Assembly (NCBI GenBank): GCA_021229015.1
Contig: CM037783.1
Location: 24,680,052-24,744,051 of the forward strand
Source: Solen grandis
Taxonomy: Eukaryota > Mollusca > Bivalvia > Adapedonta > Solenidae
Length of the DNA: 64,000 nucleotides
Reading direction: 5' to 3'
Both the position numbers and the translations under genes were made by a program. This document shows positions 26,501 to 35,667 of the stretch, piece after piece. The number at the start of each line of letters is the position of its first letter. Position 1 is the first letter of the stretch. The notes beneath the pieces were generated by a model. That model was given only the letters and a program-made list of their open reading frames with translations, searched no databases and was not told the origin of the DNA.

Positions 26501-28798
26501 CTACACTTTCCAGATAGCCTCTGACCTCACAGTAACAGGACCATCATTTTTGACTACCTTCATCTGGTCTGAACAATGAGGTGGTATGATCATCAAATTA
26601 AAGATCAAACTAGAACTATCAATGAATGTGTGGATTTACAACAAAACAAACTGAAATACATTGAAATGAACACATGAAATTTCATGTTCAACATCATTAT
26701 GCAAATGGTGCATTTCATCAAATTTCATTTTGTAATCTTAATAAATAGCAAATTAAAAATTTCAAAATATTTCCAGCTACATGAAATCAGAACTATCAGT
26801 TAAGGAGATTAAAACCTAGGCATCCCATGACATTTTGTAATGTATTTGTGAAGGTATGTAGGATTTGCAGAAGGACACATTGACAAACTTTTAGTATCTA
26901 CTGCTTTTTTGTTTTTACACATACATTGTTTTGCATTCATTGAATTTTGGTACAAGAAAGATAACTTTTATTAAAATGTCAATTATAATTGTATTTTGTT
27001 AATCCAAGGTACAAAATGAAAGAACATTATTCTCAATCAAAAATAACTTCATGCTTACCCATAAAAACAAGTAACTGGTGTTGTATGCAACACATAAAGT
27101 CCCCTACCGGCTCCACCTTGACTCAGTATGGTAATCAGTCCCATTTTTTGCCATATTTTCACTATTTCCGTTACCATAGCAACCACAATTTTAGTCGAAG
27201 AACAAAAATAAAATGACGTGCATAATCTACACATTGCCATCTAGTCATATACAAAGTTTCATCAAGTTTGCTTGCTTAGTTATCGCGGGATCCCATTTTT
27301 TGCCATATTTTCACTATTTCCGTTACCATAGCAACCACAATTTTAGTCGAAGAACAAAATAAAATGACGTGCATAATCTACACATTGCCATCTAGTCATA
27401 TACCAAGTTTCATCAAGTTAGCTTGCTTAGTTATCGCGGGATCCCATTTTTGCCATATTTTCACTATTTCCGTTACCATAGCAACCACAATTTTAGTCGA
27501 AGAACAAAAATAAAATGACGTGCATAATCTACACATTGCCATCTAGTCATATACCAAGTTTCATCAAGTTAGCTTGCTTAGTTATTTCAGGATCCCATTT
27601 TTGCCATATTTTCACTATTTCCGTTACCATAGCAACCACAATTTTAGTCGAAGAACAAAAATAAAATGACGTGCATAATCTACACATTGCCATCTAGTCA
27701 TATACCAAGTTTCATCAAGTTAGCTTGCTTAGTTATTAAGTTATCGCGGGATCCAGATTTGAGCGGACAGACAGACGGACGGACGGACAGACGGAGGGCA
27801 AACCTATAGTCCCCTCCGGTGTGAACACCGGTAGGGGACTAATAAATAAGAAGGAGATGATTCTAAAATGGGACCAGATAGAGTTAAGTTTATGTCACTG
27901 CACATTTCTTAGTTACCATCTATGTACATTTAAGTTTCAAGTCAATACCTTGTCAGTTGTGTAATGTTCAAGAGATGGCCTATATTAAAGTAATCCACAT
28001 AAAGACAAGACAAAATCAAGAGCTGTCCATAAGACTGTGCCCTCGACTATTTGCCACTTATAAGTTTAAACTGAGTTAGTCCATAAAGGGCCATAATTGT
28101 GTTAAATTTGGTCAAAAGTTATCTTACTTGAGTTTTTATGCTACCTCAGAGAAGTATCTTATCAATAAGCATAGCTGCATACTAAGCTGTGTGCATCTTA
28201 GTAAATTGAGTGCAAAACTTTAACCAAATTAAGTTGCAATCAGAACCTAAACCAAAATTTCAAAGTTCAAAGGGGTCATTATTACACGGAATTCAGTCAG
28301 AGTTATCTAACCTGATGGTATGATTCCCCTAATCAACTATCTGAAGTCTCAAGTCTTTCCCGTAACTGACTGCTAAAAATGTAAGCATGATAGTATGTTG
28401 CATGCAAAATTTTAATAGATATTTCTAAGTCTAAAAAGGGCCATAATTTGCATTAAATTTGATCAAGAGTTATCTAACTTGTATGTTTAATGCCTCTGAA
28501 GACCTTAGTGAAGTATTAAATCAATTAGCATAGCTGGTTACTAAGATATATGTATGATAGTATCGTGCACGCAAAACCTTAACCAAGGTGTGATGTTGCT
28601 GCCTACACAGGGGTGAATAGCTTGACATATTAGTTAAGTGTCAGACTATTGTTAGATCAAAACCCTGTTTGACACAAGTCAAGCATATTTAGTTGTCTTA
28701 CTCTTTCTTGGTTCTCCACTCCGTGATCTTTTCAGATGTGCTGTTATAAAACACCTTAGAATCATTATGTAAGTTATTCATATCCTCGTCTGAAATAA
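20507..28798 (-). CDS. POLR1E: DNA-directed RNA polymerase I subunit RPA49 (3' exons only)
   Basis: Exons on the minus strand are 28798-28702, 25850-25708, 24961-24872, 21677-21555 and 20636-20507 (stop TAG at 20509-20507). All have GT-AG borders and phases agree (2/1, 1/2, 2/1, 2/1). Recognisable pieces in order are ISDEDMNNL, FPEYILNHLEMLPLNEVDRW, KKLLESFT, RLKDSLASYILTLCLILDEF, HARALGCRLNRI and the Lys-rich end SVSKKKKM. This is the conserved C-terminal tandem winged-helix half of RPA49, which with RPA34 forms the TFIIE/TFIIF-like module of Pol I in the nucleolus. Exon three (24961-24872) needs one more base: PLPE and EVEHDDAKK lie in adjacent frames around 24946-24950, and as printed it runs into TGA. 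The N-terminal dimerisation half (roughly 220 residues) was not found; it should lie to the right, possibly in the N gap. Confidence 0.9.
22042..22275. mobile_element. piggyBac-type MITE with TTAA duplication
   Basis: A 234-bp element with 14-bp terminal inverted repeats CCCTTTCCCTCATA / TATGAGGGAAAGGG, flanked by TTAA at 22038-22041 and 22276-22279. It has no coding capacity. An internal hairpin spans 22079-22145 (arms from GCGAACAGCATAAAACC and its complement around a GTAAG loop). TTAA target plus CCC...GGG ends is diagnostic of the piggyBac superfamily. It sits in the POLR1E intron between 21677 and 24872. Confidence 0.92.
22681..22912 (+). mobile_element. Satellite-cored element, one unit, with 3' hairpin half
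   Basis: Begins AGCAAGTAACTGGTGTTGC, then CCCTACCGGTGAGG, AAGTGACGTGTAGAATC and TTGGATCTAGATTTCTGG, and ends TAGTCCCCACCGGTAGGGGACT. The end motif is the complement of the CCCCTACCGGT motif near the start, giving sub-terminal inverted repeats. Same family as 27062-27840. It is intronic to POLR1E and non-coding. Confidence 0.75.
22913..23345 (+). repeat. Eroded tandem repeat units
   Basis: Three degenerate units contain AAGGGCCAxAATTCTTGCAA (about 22917, 23087, 23266), ATCACAGAGTCAACTGATTA and a shared downstream block. They resemble the GGGGCCATAATT-type tandem repeats at 43790-44900. No gene is supported here. Confidence 0.6.
23346..24587. other. POLR1E intron, no further feature seen
   Basis: AT-rich intronic sequence with a purine-rich stretch (GGGGGAGGAAGAGGAGAGTG) at about 23673-23712. 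No coding or RNA signal is supported. Confidence 0.4.
24599..24850 (-). mobile_element. tRNA-derived SINE with 11-bp target duplication
   Basis: Read on the minus strand, the head is a tRNA-like promoter (A-box-like TGGTAGAGAGGG, B-box-like GGGTTTCGAATCC). The conserved body follows (TTTTCATGTGAGGAAGCC, CCAGCTGGCTTACGG, GTCGGTGGTTCTACCCGGAT). The tail contains TTAGCTGGACGTCGCTATAT and GACGGTAATACTCAAAGTC. Direct repeats CATCAAATATT at 24588-24598 and 24851-24861 mark the insertion. It lies 10 bp inside the intron from the POLR1E splice donor at 24871-24870. Confidence 0.92.
25851..27061. other. POLR1E intron, unremarkable
   Basis: Intron between exons 28702 and 25850. The open frames at 25873-26106 and 26177-26410 on plus have no recognisable domain or splice context. 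The second includes a run resembling an eroded SINE (AACCCAGGGGTCTTATGGG, then GAATTGAATCCAGGACAC). Confidence 0.35.
27062..27840 (+). mobile_element. Satellite-cored mobile element, four core units
   Basis: Begins CAAGTAACTGGTGTTGTATG and CCCCTACCGG. The core is about four direct repeats of 151-152 bp starting CCCATTTTTGCCATATTTTC at 27140, 27292, 27443 and 27594. A GGACGGACGGACAGACGG tract follows. The 3' end is a hairpin at 27808-27840, with arms AGTCCCCTCCGGTGT and ACACCGGTAGGGGACT around GA. Core tandem repeats, sub-terminal inverted repeats and a 3' hairpin suggest a non-autonomous Helitron-like (HINE/pearl-type) element. That class is inference; the architecture is seen directly. It is intronic to POLR1E. 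Confidence 0.82.
28018..28600 (+). repeat. Degenerate tandem-cored element, three to four units
   Basis: Starts AAGAGCTGTCCATAAGACTG and CCTCGACTATTTGCC, like the start of the element at 43541. It then has eroded units with GGGCCATAATTxxxxTTAAA, GAGTTATCTAAC and GCAAAACTTTAACCAA. No coding signal. It ends about 100 bp before the POLR1E exon at 28702. Confidence 0.65.
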
Positions 28799-29188
28799 CT
28801 GAAAAACAAAAGAACAATACAATAAATACCCACCTGTAGAAATACATAATACTCTCTGATCAGGAATAGAATTTATGAATTTGCATCCAAGACCTCCTTT
28901 GGAGATTTGGATATTATGTAATATGAAATGTTACAAATTTTATCACACAATATAGAAACAAAATTGTGCAAAAATTTCCTGACATGCAAAATCAAAATAT
29001 GGTAGATACAAACTGCTTATAAGAACCATCAAGTCTTAATATAATTAGTATATTCATTATACTACATTTGTATTTATTCTGTTTGGGTTATTTTGTATAC
29101 ATGACAATTGCATATTCAAATTTAAATACATGTAGACAATGTCTTGAACCTTTTCCTAAAATAGACATGATTTGTTGCCTTGGTAACC

Positions 29189-29288
29189 NNNNNNNNNNNN
29201 NNNNNNNNNNNNNNNNNNNNNNNNNNNNNNNNNNNNNNNNNNNNNNNNNNNNNNNNNNNNNNNNNNNNNNNNNNNNNNNNNNNNNNNN
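29189..29288. other. Assembly gap, 100 N
   Basis: Exactly 100 N, the usual placeholder for a scaffold gap of unknown size. Open frames spanning it are artefacts. POLR1E 5' exons and downstream exons of the PAN-like gene could both be missing here, and contig order across the gap is not proven by the sequence. Confidence 0.98.
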
Positions 29289-29415
29289 CTTCATTTTGTG
29301 AGTTAAATTTGGTTTATTTGCTTTTATTTGAATTATTGAACGTTATTTTATACCATCAAAGTTTCTAAGCCAAGCGCCACCAAAGCCTGTTTATTTATGT
29401 GAAATCCATTGTCCC

Positions 29416-29515
29416 TATCCTGTGGTTGGACACTGGGACATGGTATAACTCATATCTATTCAGACGAATCACGACAGTAAAAAAAAATCCCGTAATTTCG
29501 CGGGACTTTTACTAG
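29416..29515. repeat. Dispersed repeat fragment
   Basis: TCCTGTGGTTGGACACTGGG and ATCTATTCAGACGAATC recur at 1410-1465 in the same order and orientation. A small hairpin (CCCGTAATTTCGCGGG) follows at about 29490. Confidence 0.6.
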
Positions 29516-29900
29516 TATGAACCTATATAAACGATTCAGAACGACTGAAACCTGTTTGCCAAATAAAAAGCGTTGATAACGGTGAGGGAAAAAACATATA
29601 ATGATGTCGAATTTCTTTTGTTTATTAAAGTAAATTTAATAAACGAGAATAAAGTTTAAAAACGACACCAATAAACGCAATGTAACTTGGGTAAATACAG
29701 ACGTAACAGGAAATGGACCGCTAACAATAATCACATTGCCACCCTCACTAACCCTATTTCTCTTGCCTACAGTTTATACGATTTACATGTGTATGTATGT
29801 AAATCAAAAGCATATATAAACCAATACATTTAATCTTTTTATTTGTGCATGTTATCTTTTTTTCATTTGAATACGTTTTAAAAAGTGCAAAATAATTTAC

Positions 29901-30183
29901 CTTTTTGACCGTATTTGATCAAAGATGAGCAGTTTGTCGGCTTGACACTGAAGAAGTTGTTTGTTCTGCACGTCTTTTTAGATTCGTCAAAAAGAACAGA
30001 CTTGCATGACGTACTCTGTGTACACATCACACAGCACGCCACCATGTTTCGAATGTTACTAAACACATCCAGCTCTGTCCCGTAACTATGGACACACACT
30101 TCATCTATTTCATATTCAACATTTTGGCAGTATATGAACCGACATAAGAATATAATAAACGCGTGAAAAATGAGAAAAAACAT
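29901..30183 (-). CDS. First exon of a secreted or membrane protein with a PAN/apple-like module
   Basis: ATG at 30183; the exon ends at a GT donor (AAAAAG|GTAAAT) at 29900, phase 1, giving 94 codons. The first about 19 residues (MFFLIFHAFIIFLCRFIYC) form a hydrophobic signal peptide. The rest is Cys-rich in a PAN/apple pattern: VCVHS, NMVACCVMCTQSTSC, SVLFDESKKTCRTNN, TNCSS. PAN modules bind protein or carbohydrate ligands and are common in molluscan receptors and lectins. The downstream exons (lower coordinates) were not found and may be in the N gap. It lies on the same strand as POLR1E and upstream of its visible exons, so gene order here is puzzling. Confidence 0.6.
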
Positions 30184-32414
30184 TCTTCCTTTTGAAATCT
30201 ATTTTATTATTTCAGAGCCTTATAATAGTCTTGAAAGGTAATTTTATTGTTTGTATTAACGTGCTGTGCAGATTAATCCAATTTTATATATATTCCCTGT
30301 TTTATCATTTCGATGGTGATAGTTATTCACTAAGGCATGACTTGATCACGACATCAAAACAAACTTCCATAGTGTTTCAATGGGCCTCCTGAGTGTGACA
30401 ACAAATGTTATAAAATACCGCCGAGAAACATTATCTTGAAACTTATATGTATGGTGACTATTTTCTGCCATGACGGGTATTCGTGATGGATGGCGTCAGG
30501 GCGACAAACGCGGAAAGACGACTCAGTAAAAATACGACAGGTTTTCATGTTTATAAAGTAAAGGTGATCACAACTTCTTTGACACGGCCAGTCGTGTGTT
30601 CTCTCTTGTGGGTTGAATAAAGGCGGAAAAGTATACAAACTAAGGGCAGTGATGCGACAATACTGATTGTTGCGTTTCCGTGTTGCCTTCATGGCACAAC
30701 GCACCATTAAAACTAATAAGTATGTTTTCATGTCGCCATGCCAATCAACCCTGTTACATTATTTGACATTATCTATTATTATCTTTTATTTTACTTTTCG
30801 ACAACAGGAAAATCCACTTGCCCTAAAATCGCCTATTCGATTTGTCGAAACGGCGCCCCACCAATTCACCATGACGGAAATCAGCCTCCATATATATTAG
30901 CTTCAATAACGTCGAAATTAAGTTTGCATGCATTTATTTGATTTATCTCACCCGTGCTGCATCTTATGAATAATTGCTTTTACGCTTAAAATGTTTTTAG
31001 CATCCAAGCTAAATGAAACGTATATAAAGGTATATGTATACTTAACAACAAAATTTTATTGCAAATAAAAGGGTGAAAAAAGTAAGTATCGGGAACATGT
31101 CAATTACAGTTTTTTAAATAGTTGGGTTTATATTAATCATGTACTTGAGGAACTTTTAAGGATATGACGTCAACCTTTATTTCAAATACATATGCTCCCC
31201 TCACGTGAAAAATACCAGACTATCCTTATATTTGGTAAATAATGAATGATATCCGCTTGAGGAGCTCAGTCGATTTGATAACATGTTGCTTAGTGACCAT
31301 TCTTCGTTAATTATGTTAATTCGAATTTATTGTAATTTCCTATGCTTTATGTTGTGTATATTTTGTTTAGTTTTTCTCTGAAAGTCTTACTGCTTATGTT
31401 GGAATAAGCGTGGTATGTTTCGTCGATTGTGCCTGGTGAAGTCATGCAAGAGCTCGCACCATATATTCGAATTATCAGGCCTTCGAAACTTTGACTCAGG
31501 TTGTTATTTTATCAATTTAGATTAATATCCATCGACCGTTATGATCAAATGTTTTAATATCTAAATAAAGAGAAAATCTCTATAAAAGCGTCTAGCTGTC
31601 GTTTCCATCTTATTTAGTATATTATGTATGTAAATTGAAGCATTACATCACCTAATAATGTGTTATGTATATTATATAATATATGTATTATGTTAGCTGG
31701 ACGTCGCTATATGACTGAAATACTGTCGAAGCGACGGTCATAGACATCAATTTTGCCACTCAGCTGATTCTCTATAAATTGAAATTGCATGTATACTTAT
31801 AAGAATATTTGTTTCAAAATCACTACAATAATTACAAAAAAAAAAAAAAATTGAAAACGAAATCAAATTTTTTAGGATCAGTGCAACATGAAATATTTTA
31901 GTTTCTATCATAATCGTATTCAATTATAAAAACGGATGCAAAACCGGAAATGATTATCATATACGAGTAAATATAATTTTAAAGTACTTACACTGACCAG
32001 AAATATTTAATAAAATATTAGAATTTGTTTGGAATTAATTGTCCGATTTCATTATTATGGTTTTGAAACATTTTTTTTCTAATCCTAAGACATGCACTTT
32101 CAATTTAAAACTAGACTGTTACGCATGAATTCACGGGCACATTAAAACAGTCCCTAAGGGCCAGTGTTTTCATATAAGGGTATATATTCATTTACAGGAG
32201 CGTCGTATCTAATAACGATCCAAACAAAAATAAAATTTGAAATCGTGATAAGGTAATCGTTCCTGGTGGTTCCGATAACTCCCGGATATTTAAAACATTT
32301 TGGTGGTACACGGTGTTGTAACGGTTCTCTGCCGGTTCATCTCAGTTCATCTAAAGGTATCCGGTACGTTGTTTTGACCGAAAACCTGCCGTATTTATAA
32401 AATACAATTCAACA
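30184..32414. other. Gene-free stretch with a SINE-tail fragment
   Basis: No supported gene. At 31693-31738 the plus strand carries the SINE 3' tail only (TTAGCTGGACGTCGCTATAT, then ACTGTCGAAGCGACGGT), a 5'-truncated or decayed copy. A poly(A) run lies at 31837-31851. Confidence 0.45.
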
Positions 32415-32640
32415 CTGATATTATGGCTTTAGTTTTTCTTAAGTTTTACACGAGAGAAATTGGCGAGATTCTGTCGGTCAAATCTGTTCCGACCAAACGC
32501 GTTTTCGACTTCGCGAACTATTATAGCGCGATTCCTTTGGCAAGATGGTTTTTTTGTCCCTGTATGCCTTTATTCATCCCTTCCACGCAATATAAAACCA
32601 ATTTTATGAAACTCCACCAAAGGAGTTACAGCAATAGGAA
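32415..32640 (+). repeat. Dispersed repeat, copy 1 of a pair
   Basis: Shares in order TACACGxGAGAAATTGGC, TTCCGACCAA, CGCGAAC, GGTTTTTTTGT, TTCATCCCTT and ACCAATTTTATGAAA with 52195-52400. The 118-codon open frame over it is not preserved in the second copy, so it is treated as repeat. A G-run follows at 32700-32711. Confidence 0.7.
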
Positions 32641-33206
32641 CGACATGATGTATGATTTCAATTTCTTATTATATATAAGGTCATTGATTTTTTTTTTTTG
32701 GGGGGGGGGGGCAGCAACATACCGAGTACCTTTTGAGTTCATCCGGGATACACTAACTTATTTCATGCAAACCAGTTAAATACTTAGTTATGTCATTGAG
32801 ATATATTTCATATCAACACTGTCACCAGTCATCTGTAATGACAGAAAATTGGCTGTATTTCCCCCATTTAAATTGAAACCTTAAATTTGTATCCATCTTC
32901 TTGGTTAAAATAAGATCTTAAGCTTGGTATCGATTATTTTGTTGAAATGACCAAAATTTCATTGTACTCCATTCGCAGTGAGCTGCAAAAAAAAATAAAT
33001 GCAGAAAAGAAAACTTCAAACCGGCATAACTTTTTGTTTGTGAACGTAACATGGAATTCTTGGTATTCATTTTCTTTAAACGAAATCTACAAATCTGACC
33101 TGCGATGTATATACGTAGACCACTACGATTTGGTATAAAAATGTAAAACAAATACATAAAAAAGTAAGCCCGTAGACATATCGTAGCTGGTATTGCACAA
33201 GTAGAC

Positions 33207-33490
33207 ATGTTGCCAAAGAAGCTCGTATTAAGATGGAGACTCGTACGGCCCTCGCGTACAGTTATAGCAAAGTTTCCGCTCGGTGCCCGAACAGTACCTT
33301 TCAAATCGCACGGATATCGCCTGGTCATCTCGCGGCAAACAAAACCGACGCACCACTGTCGTGCGGCGATCTTGAATCAGACTTTTACAAAGTAGTTATG
33401 AAGATGGACGCCAGGGGTTGCCGCCATATCATCTTCGTGCCGCCATATCATCTCCGTGCACAGCCTCTGCCACTCTCTTACACACCGGCT
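33207..33490. promoter_or_regulatory. CpG-rich patch, possible promoter
   Basis: About two dozen CpG in under 300 bp, against strong CpG scarcity in the flanks. It includes a 19-bp direct duplication (TGCCGCCATATCATCTTCG, then the same with CTCCG) at about 33438-33475. The overlapping open frames on both strands (63-136 codons) have no recognisable domain. It could be a CpG-island promoter or the start of an unrecognised gene. Confidence 0.3.
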
Positions 33491-34627
33491 TACATTACAT
33501 TCTGTGGTGGGTTCAGAAAGTAGTTCCAAATAAATGACGTCATTCAGACCGTTGTTCAAATAATAAATTTGAAGGACGACTAGATAGGCTCCATAAACTG
33601 TGAAATATAAACAGCACCACTGAACCATATCGGAATGGTCATTAAAATTACAAATTATGAAAATAAAAGGCTGGTCTTAAATTGCGATATCCGGCTGAAT
33701 CTGTAAATATTTACATTTGCAGACGAGCGTTTGCGGAATTTTCCCATCGGCGAAATAAGGTATGAAATAGTTCCCATAATAATAATCAAAATTAATATTT
33801 TACACACGTTTTATGGTGATTCAAAAAGTTTTTATTCAATGTTTCTATACTTTTGATCCTTAAAATACACTTAAATCCACGTTTAATAAGTGTTTTCTGT
33901 TTTGACAAGATTGCAGAGACGTTATGTGAGGAACGAACGACAACTCTGCTTGGTGATTGAGCCTCTGCGTGATCGCGGTTCTGGCTCCGTACGATTTCCA
34001 TAGGAAGCTTGCTGTGACTGTACTGGCATTGCACGATTTCCATACAATGTCCGAGCAGCCTTCGTACGTTACAAACATTACACACATGTGCCGTAGCCAT
34101 GACGGTCGAAAAATAGCACGGAAGTCTTGGAAATGAAACTAGGCATAAGAAGAGCGACTGTTAGCGGTTACAATGGAAGATTATTTATGTAAATATTACA
34201 ACATGCTTACTTTCGAATGCTTTATAAATCAAATATACACTCTCTACTGTTACTTTAGTGTAGAACTTGACAGGGTACTTGATGTTTTAGATACTTGAAT
34301 GTTTGTTTCTATTTCAAAGTTAAGAAATGCTCTGGGAGAAACCTAACTCGTTTTTATGCAAAATTACGCGTGAACTACTTTAGGTTATTTACAAACATTC
34401 GAAGCGCTACTTTTTGTTCTTTTTACATGAGTAGATCTTGAAGTATGTCAAATGGGTTGCTGTTCTGATTTATAAGTGTCACGGATATATTGTTCACGCT
34501 TAAAATGGATGTTTACAGAGCAAAATAACACGTTTACAAACAACAGCAATTGGATAGCGGTTACGGTTATGAATAAAAGGTCTGCGTCGTATTCGTAAGT
34601 ATAGAAGGAAACTATTATGAAGGGTCA

Positions 34628-34760
34628 GTACATTACTATTCATAAAGTCATAAATATGTACATTATTATTCATAAAGTCATAAATATGTACATTATTATT
34701 CATAAAGTCATAAATATGTACATTATTATTCATAAAGTCATAAATATGTACATTATTTTT
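34628..34760. repeat. 30-bp tandem repeat, about 4.4 copies
   Basis: The unit is GTACATTATTATTCATAAAG plus TCATAAATAT, almost perfectly repeated. Because 30 is a multiple of three, an antisense open frame reads a 10-residue repeat (NNNVHIYDFM). I regard that as a by-product of the array. There are no spacers, so it is not a CRISPR. Confidence 0.95.
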
Positions 34761-35015
34761 CAAGAGGACATATTATGGTCATTTTAACCGACATCTATCA
34801 ATTGTTAACTTACATTTGACTATGAATACTATGCAAAACATTGTATGAGGTAAATACTTAATGATCTGCCTTATAAAAGTCATAAAATTACTGATATAAG
34901 TTGATGTGCTGTTAAACCCAAGTAACCAAACATTGTATGTCATTATGCTCGGAATAAAATGCACGAAGTGGTAACTTTATTTATTGCTTTCTTGCAAAGA
35001 CGGCTTAGGCCTGAC

Positions 35016-35268
35016 TTGACTTGACTATTTGAGTTTACCGTCGCTTCGACAGTATTTCAGCCATATAGCGACGTCCAGCTAATTACAGGTGGAGGAAGAC
35101 CCCGAATGCACGGAGGCATCCGGGTAGAACCACCAACCTACCGCAAGCCAGCTGGAAGGCTTCCTCACATGAAAATCCGAATGACCCTGTCGGGATTCCA
35201 ACCCACGCGGTGAGGGGCTGAGTGAGTGTTAAAGTCAGCGACTTTACCCTCTCGGCCACGGAGGCCCG
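35016..35268 (-). mobile_element. tRNA-derived SINE with 14-bp target duplication
   Basis: Full-length, same family as 24599. The minus-strand head is CCGTGGCCGAGAGGG, followed by a B-box region with GGGTTGGAATCCC, the conserved body, and the tail TTAGCTGGACGTCGCTATAT ... AAACTCAAATAGTCAAGTC. Direct repeats GGCTTAGGCCTGAC at 35002-35015 and 35269-35282 mark the insertion. It split a sequence that would otherwise read continuously into the open frame at 35270-35530. Confidence 0.93.
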
Positions 35269-35269
35269 G

Positions 35270-35530
35270 GCTTAGGCCTGACAAAGATGAAGATGAACCA
35301 ATACAACCAGAACATGGACTCGTCACACCTTACGCCTCCGCATATGTCATTCCTAATCTACGTTTGGATAACATTTGTAACGATGATGCGAGAATTTCCA
35401 CTTCTACCTACCTGACTCCTATCAATGACTTTGACTTATTTCCGATGCCCTCAGAATGGACGAACCTGTTCAAAATGAAGAACCACCAGCCCCAACAAAC
35501 TAGCATAAGATATACAACATTGTCCTGGTC
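35270..35530 (+). CDS. Possible exon fragment with Tyr/Pro motifs, interrupted by insertions
   Basis: An open frame reading RPDKDEDEPIQPEHG, then TPYASAYVIPNL and TSTYLTPINDFDLFPMPSEW has balanced, acidic, Tyr-containing composition, unlike the neighbouring AT-rich noise. It could be a receptor cytoplasmic tail. Without the SINE, the sequence before 35002 (TTTCTTGCAAAG) offers an acceptor-like site. The frame stops inside the MITE inserted at 35529. There is no recognised family and no other linked exon. Confidence 0.25.
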
Positions 35531-35662
35531 CCGTGTTCTCAAAAATACATAAGTACGATCTCAGGCTCAAATTTGAGTATCATACTCAAATTTCTATCGT
35601 AACTAATGGGCAAAGTTTTAGTATAAGTATGAAAATCATTTTTTGTTTTCGAGAACACGGAA
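35529..35662. mobile_element. Short foldback MITE with 5-bp target duplication
   Basis: Terminal inverted repeats TCCCGTGTTCTCAAAAA and TTCCGTGTTCTCGAAAA (on the complement), 134 bp. It is flanked by CCTGG at 35524-35528 and 35663-35667. The middle holds a second hairpin (CTCAAATTTGAGTATCATAC). Non-coding; superfamily not assigned. Confidence 0.75.
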
Positions 35663-35667
35663 CCTGG

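Noticed and set aside
28841..28910. Possible POLR1E exon directly upstream of 28798 (donor ACAG|GTGGGT, phase compatible)
   Set aside because: The intron would be only about 40 nt, no acceptor is visible, and the peptide lacks the conserved Pro-Pro segment expected before this point in RPA49.
29068..29368. Open frames crossing the N gap
   Set aside because: The N run removes stop codons artificially.
33860..34100. Two overlapping minus frames of 75 and 102 codons in a moderately CpG-rich stretch
   Set aside because: Neither shows a recognisable domain, a splice signal or a bias favouring one frame. Left unannotated.
34500..34763. 87-codon minus frame with a repeated NNNVHIYDFM peptide
   Set aside because: It is simply the translation of the 30-bp tandem array; there is no signal peptide, domain or splice context.
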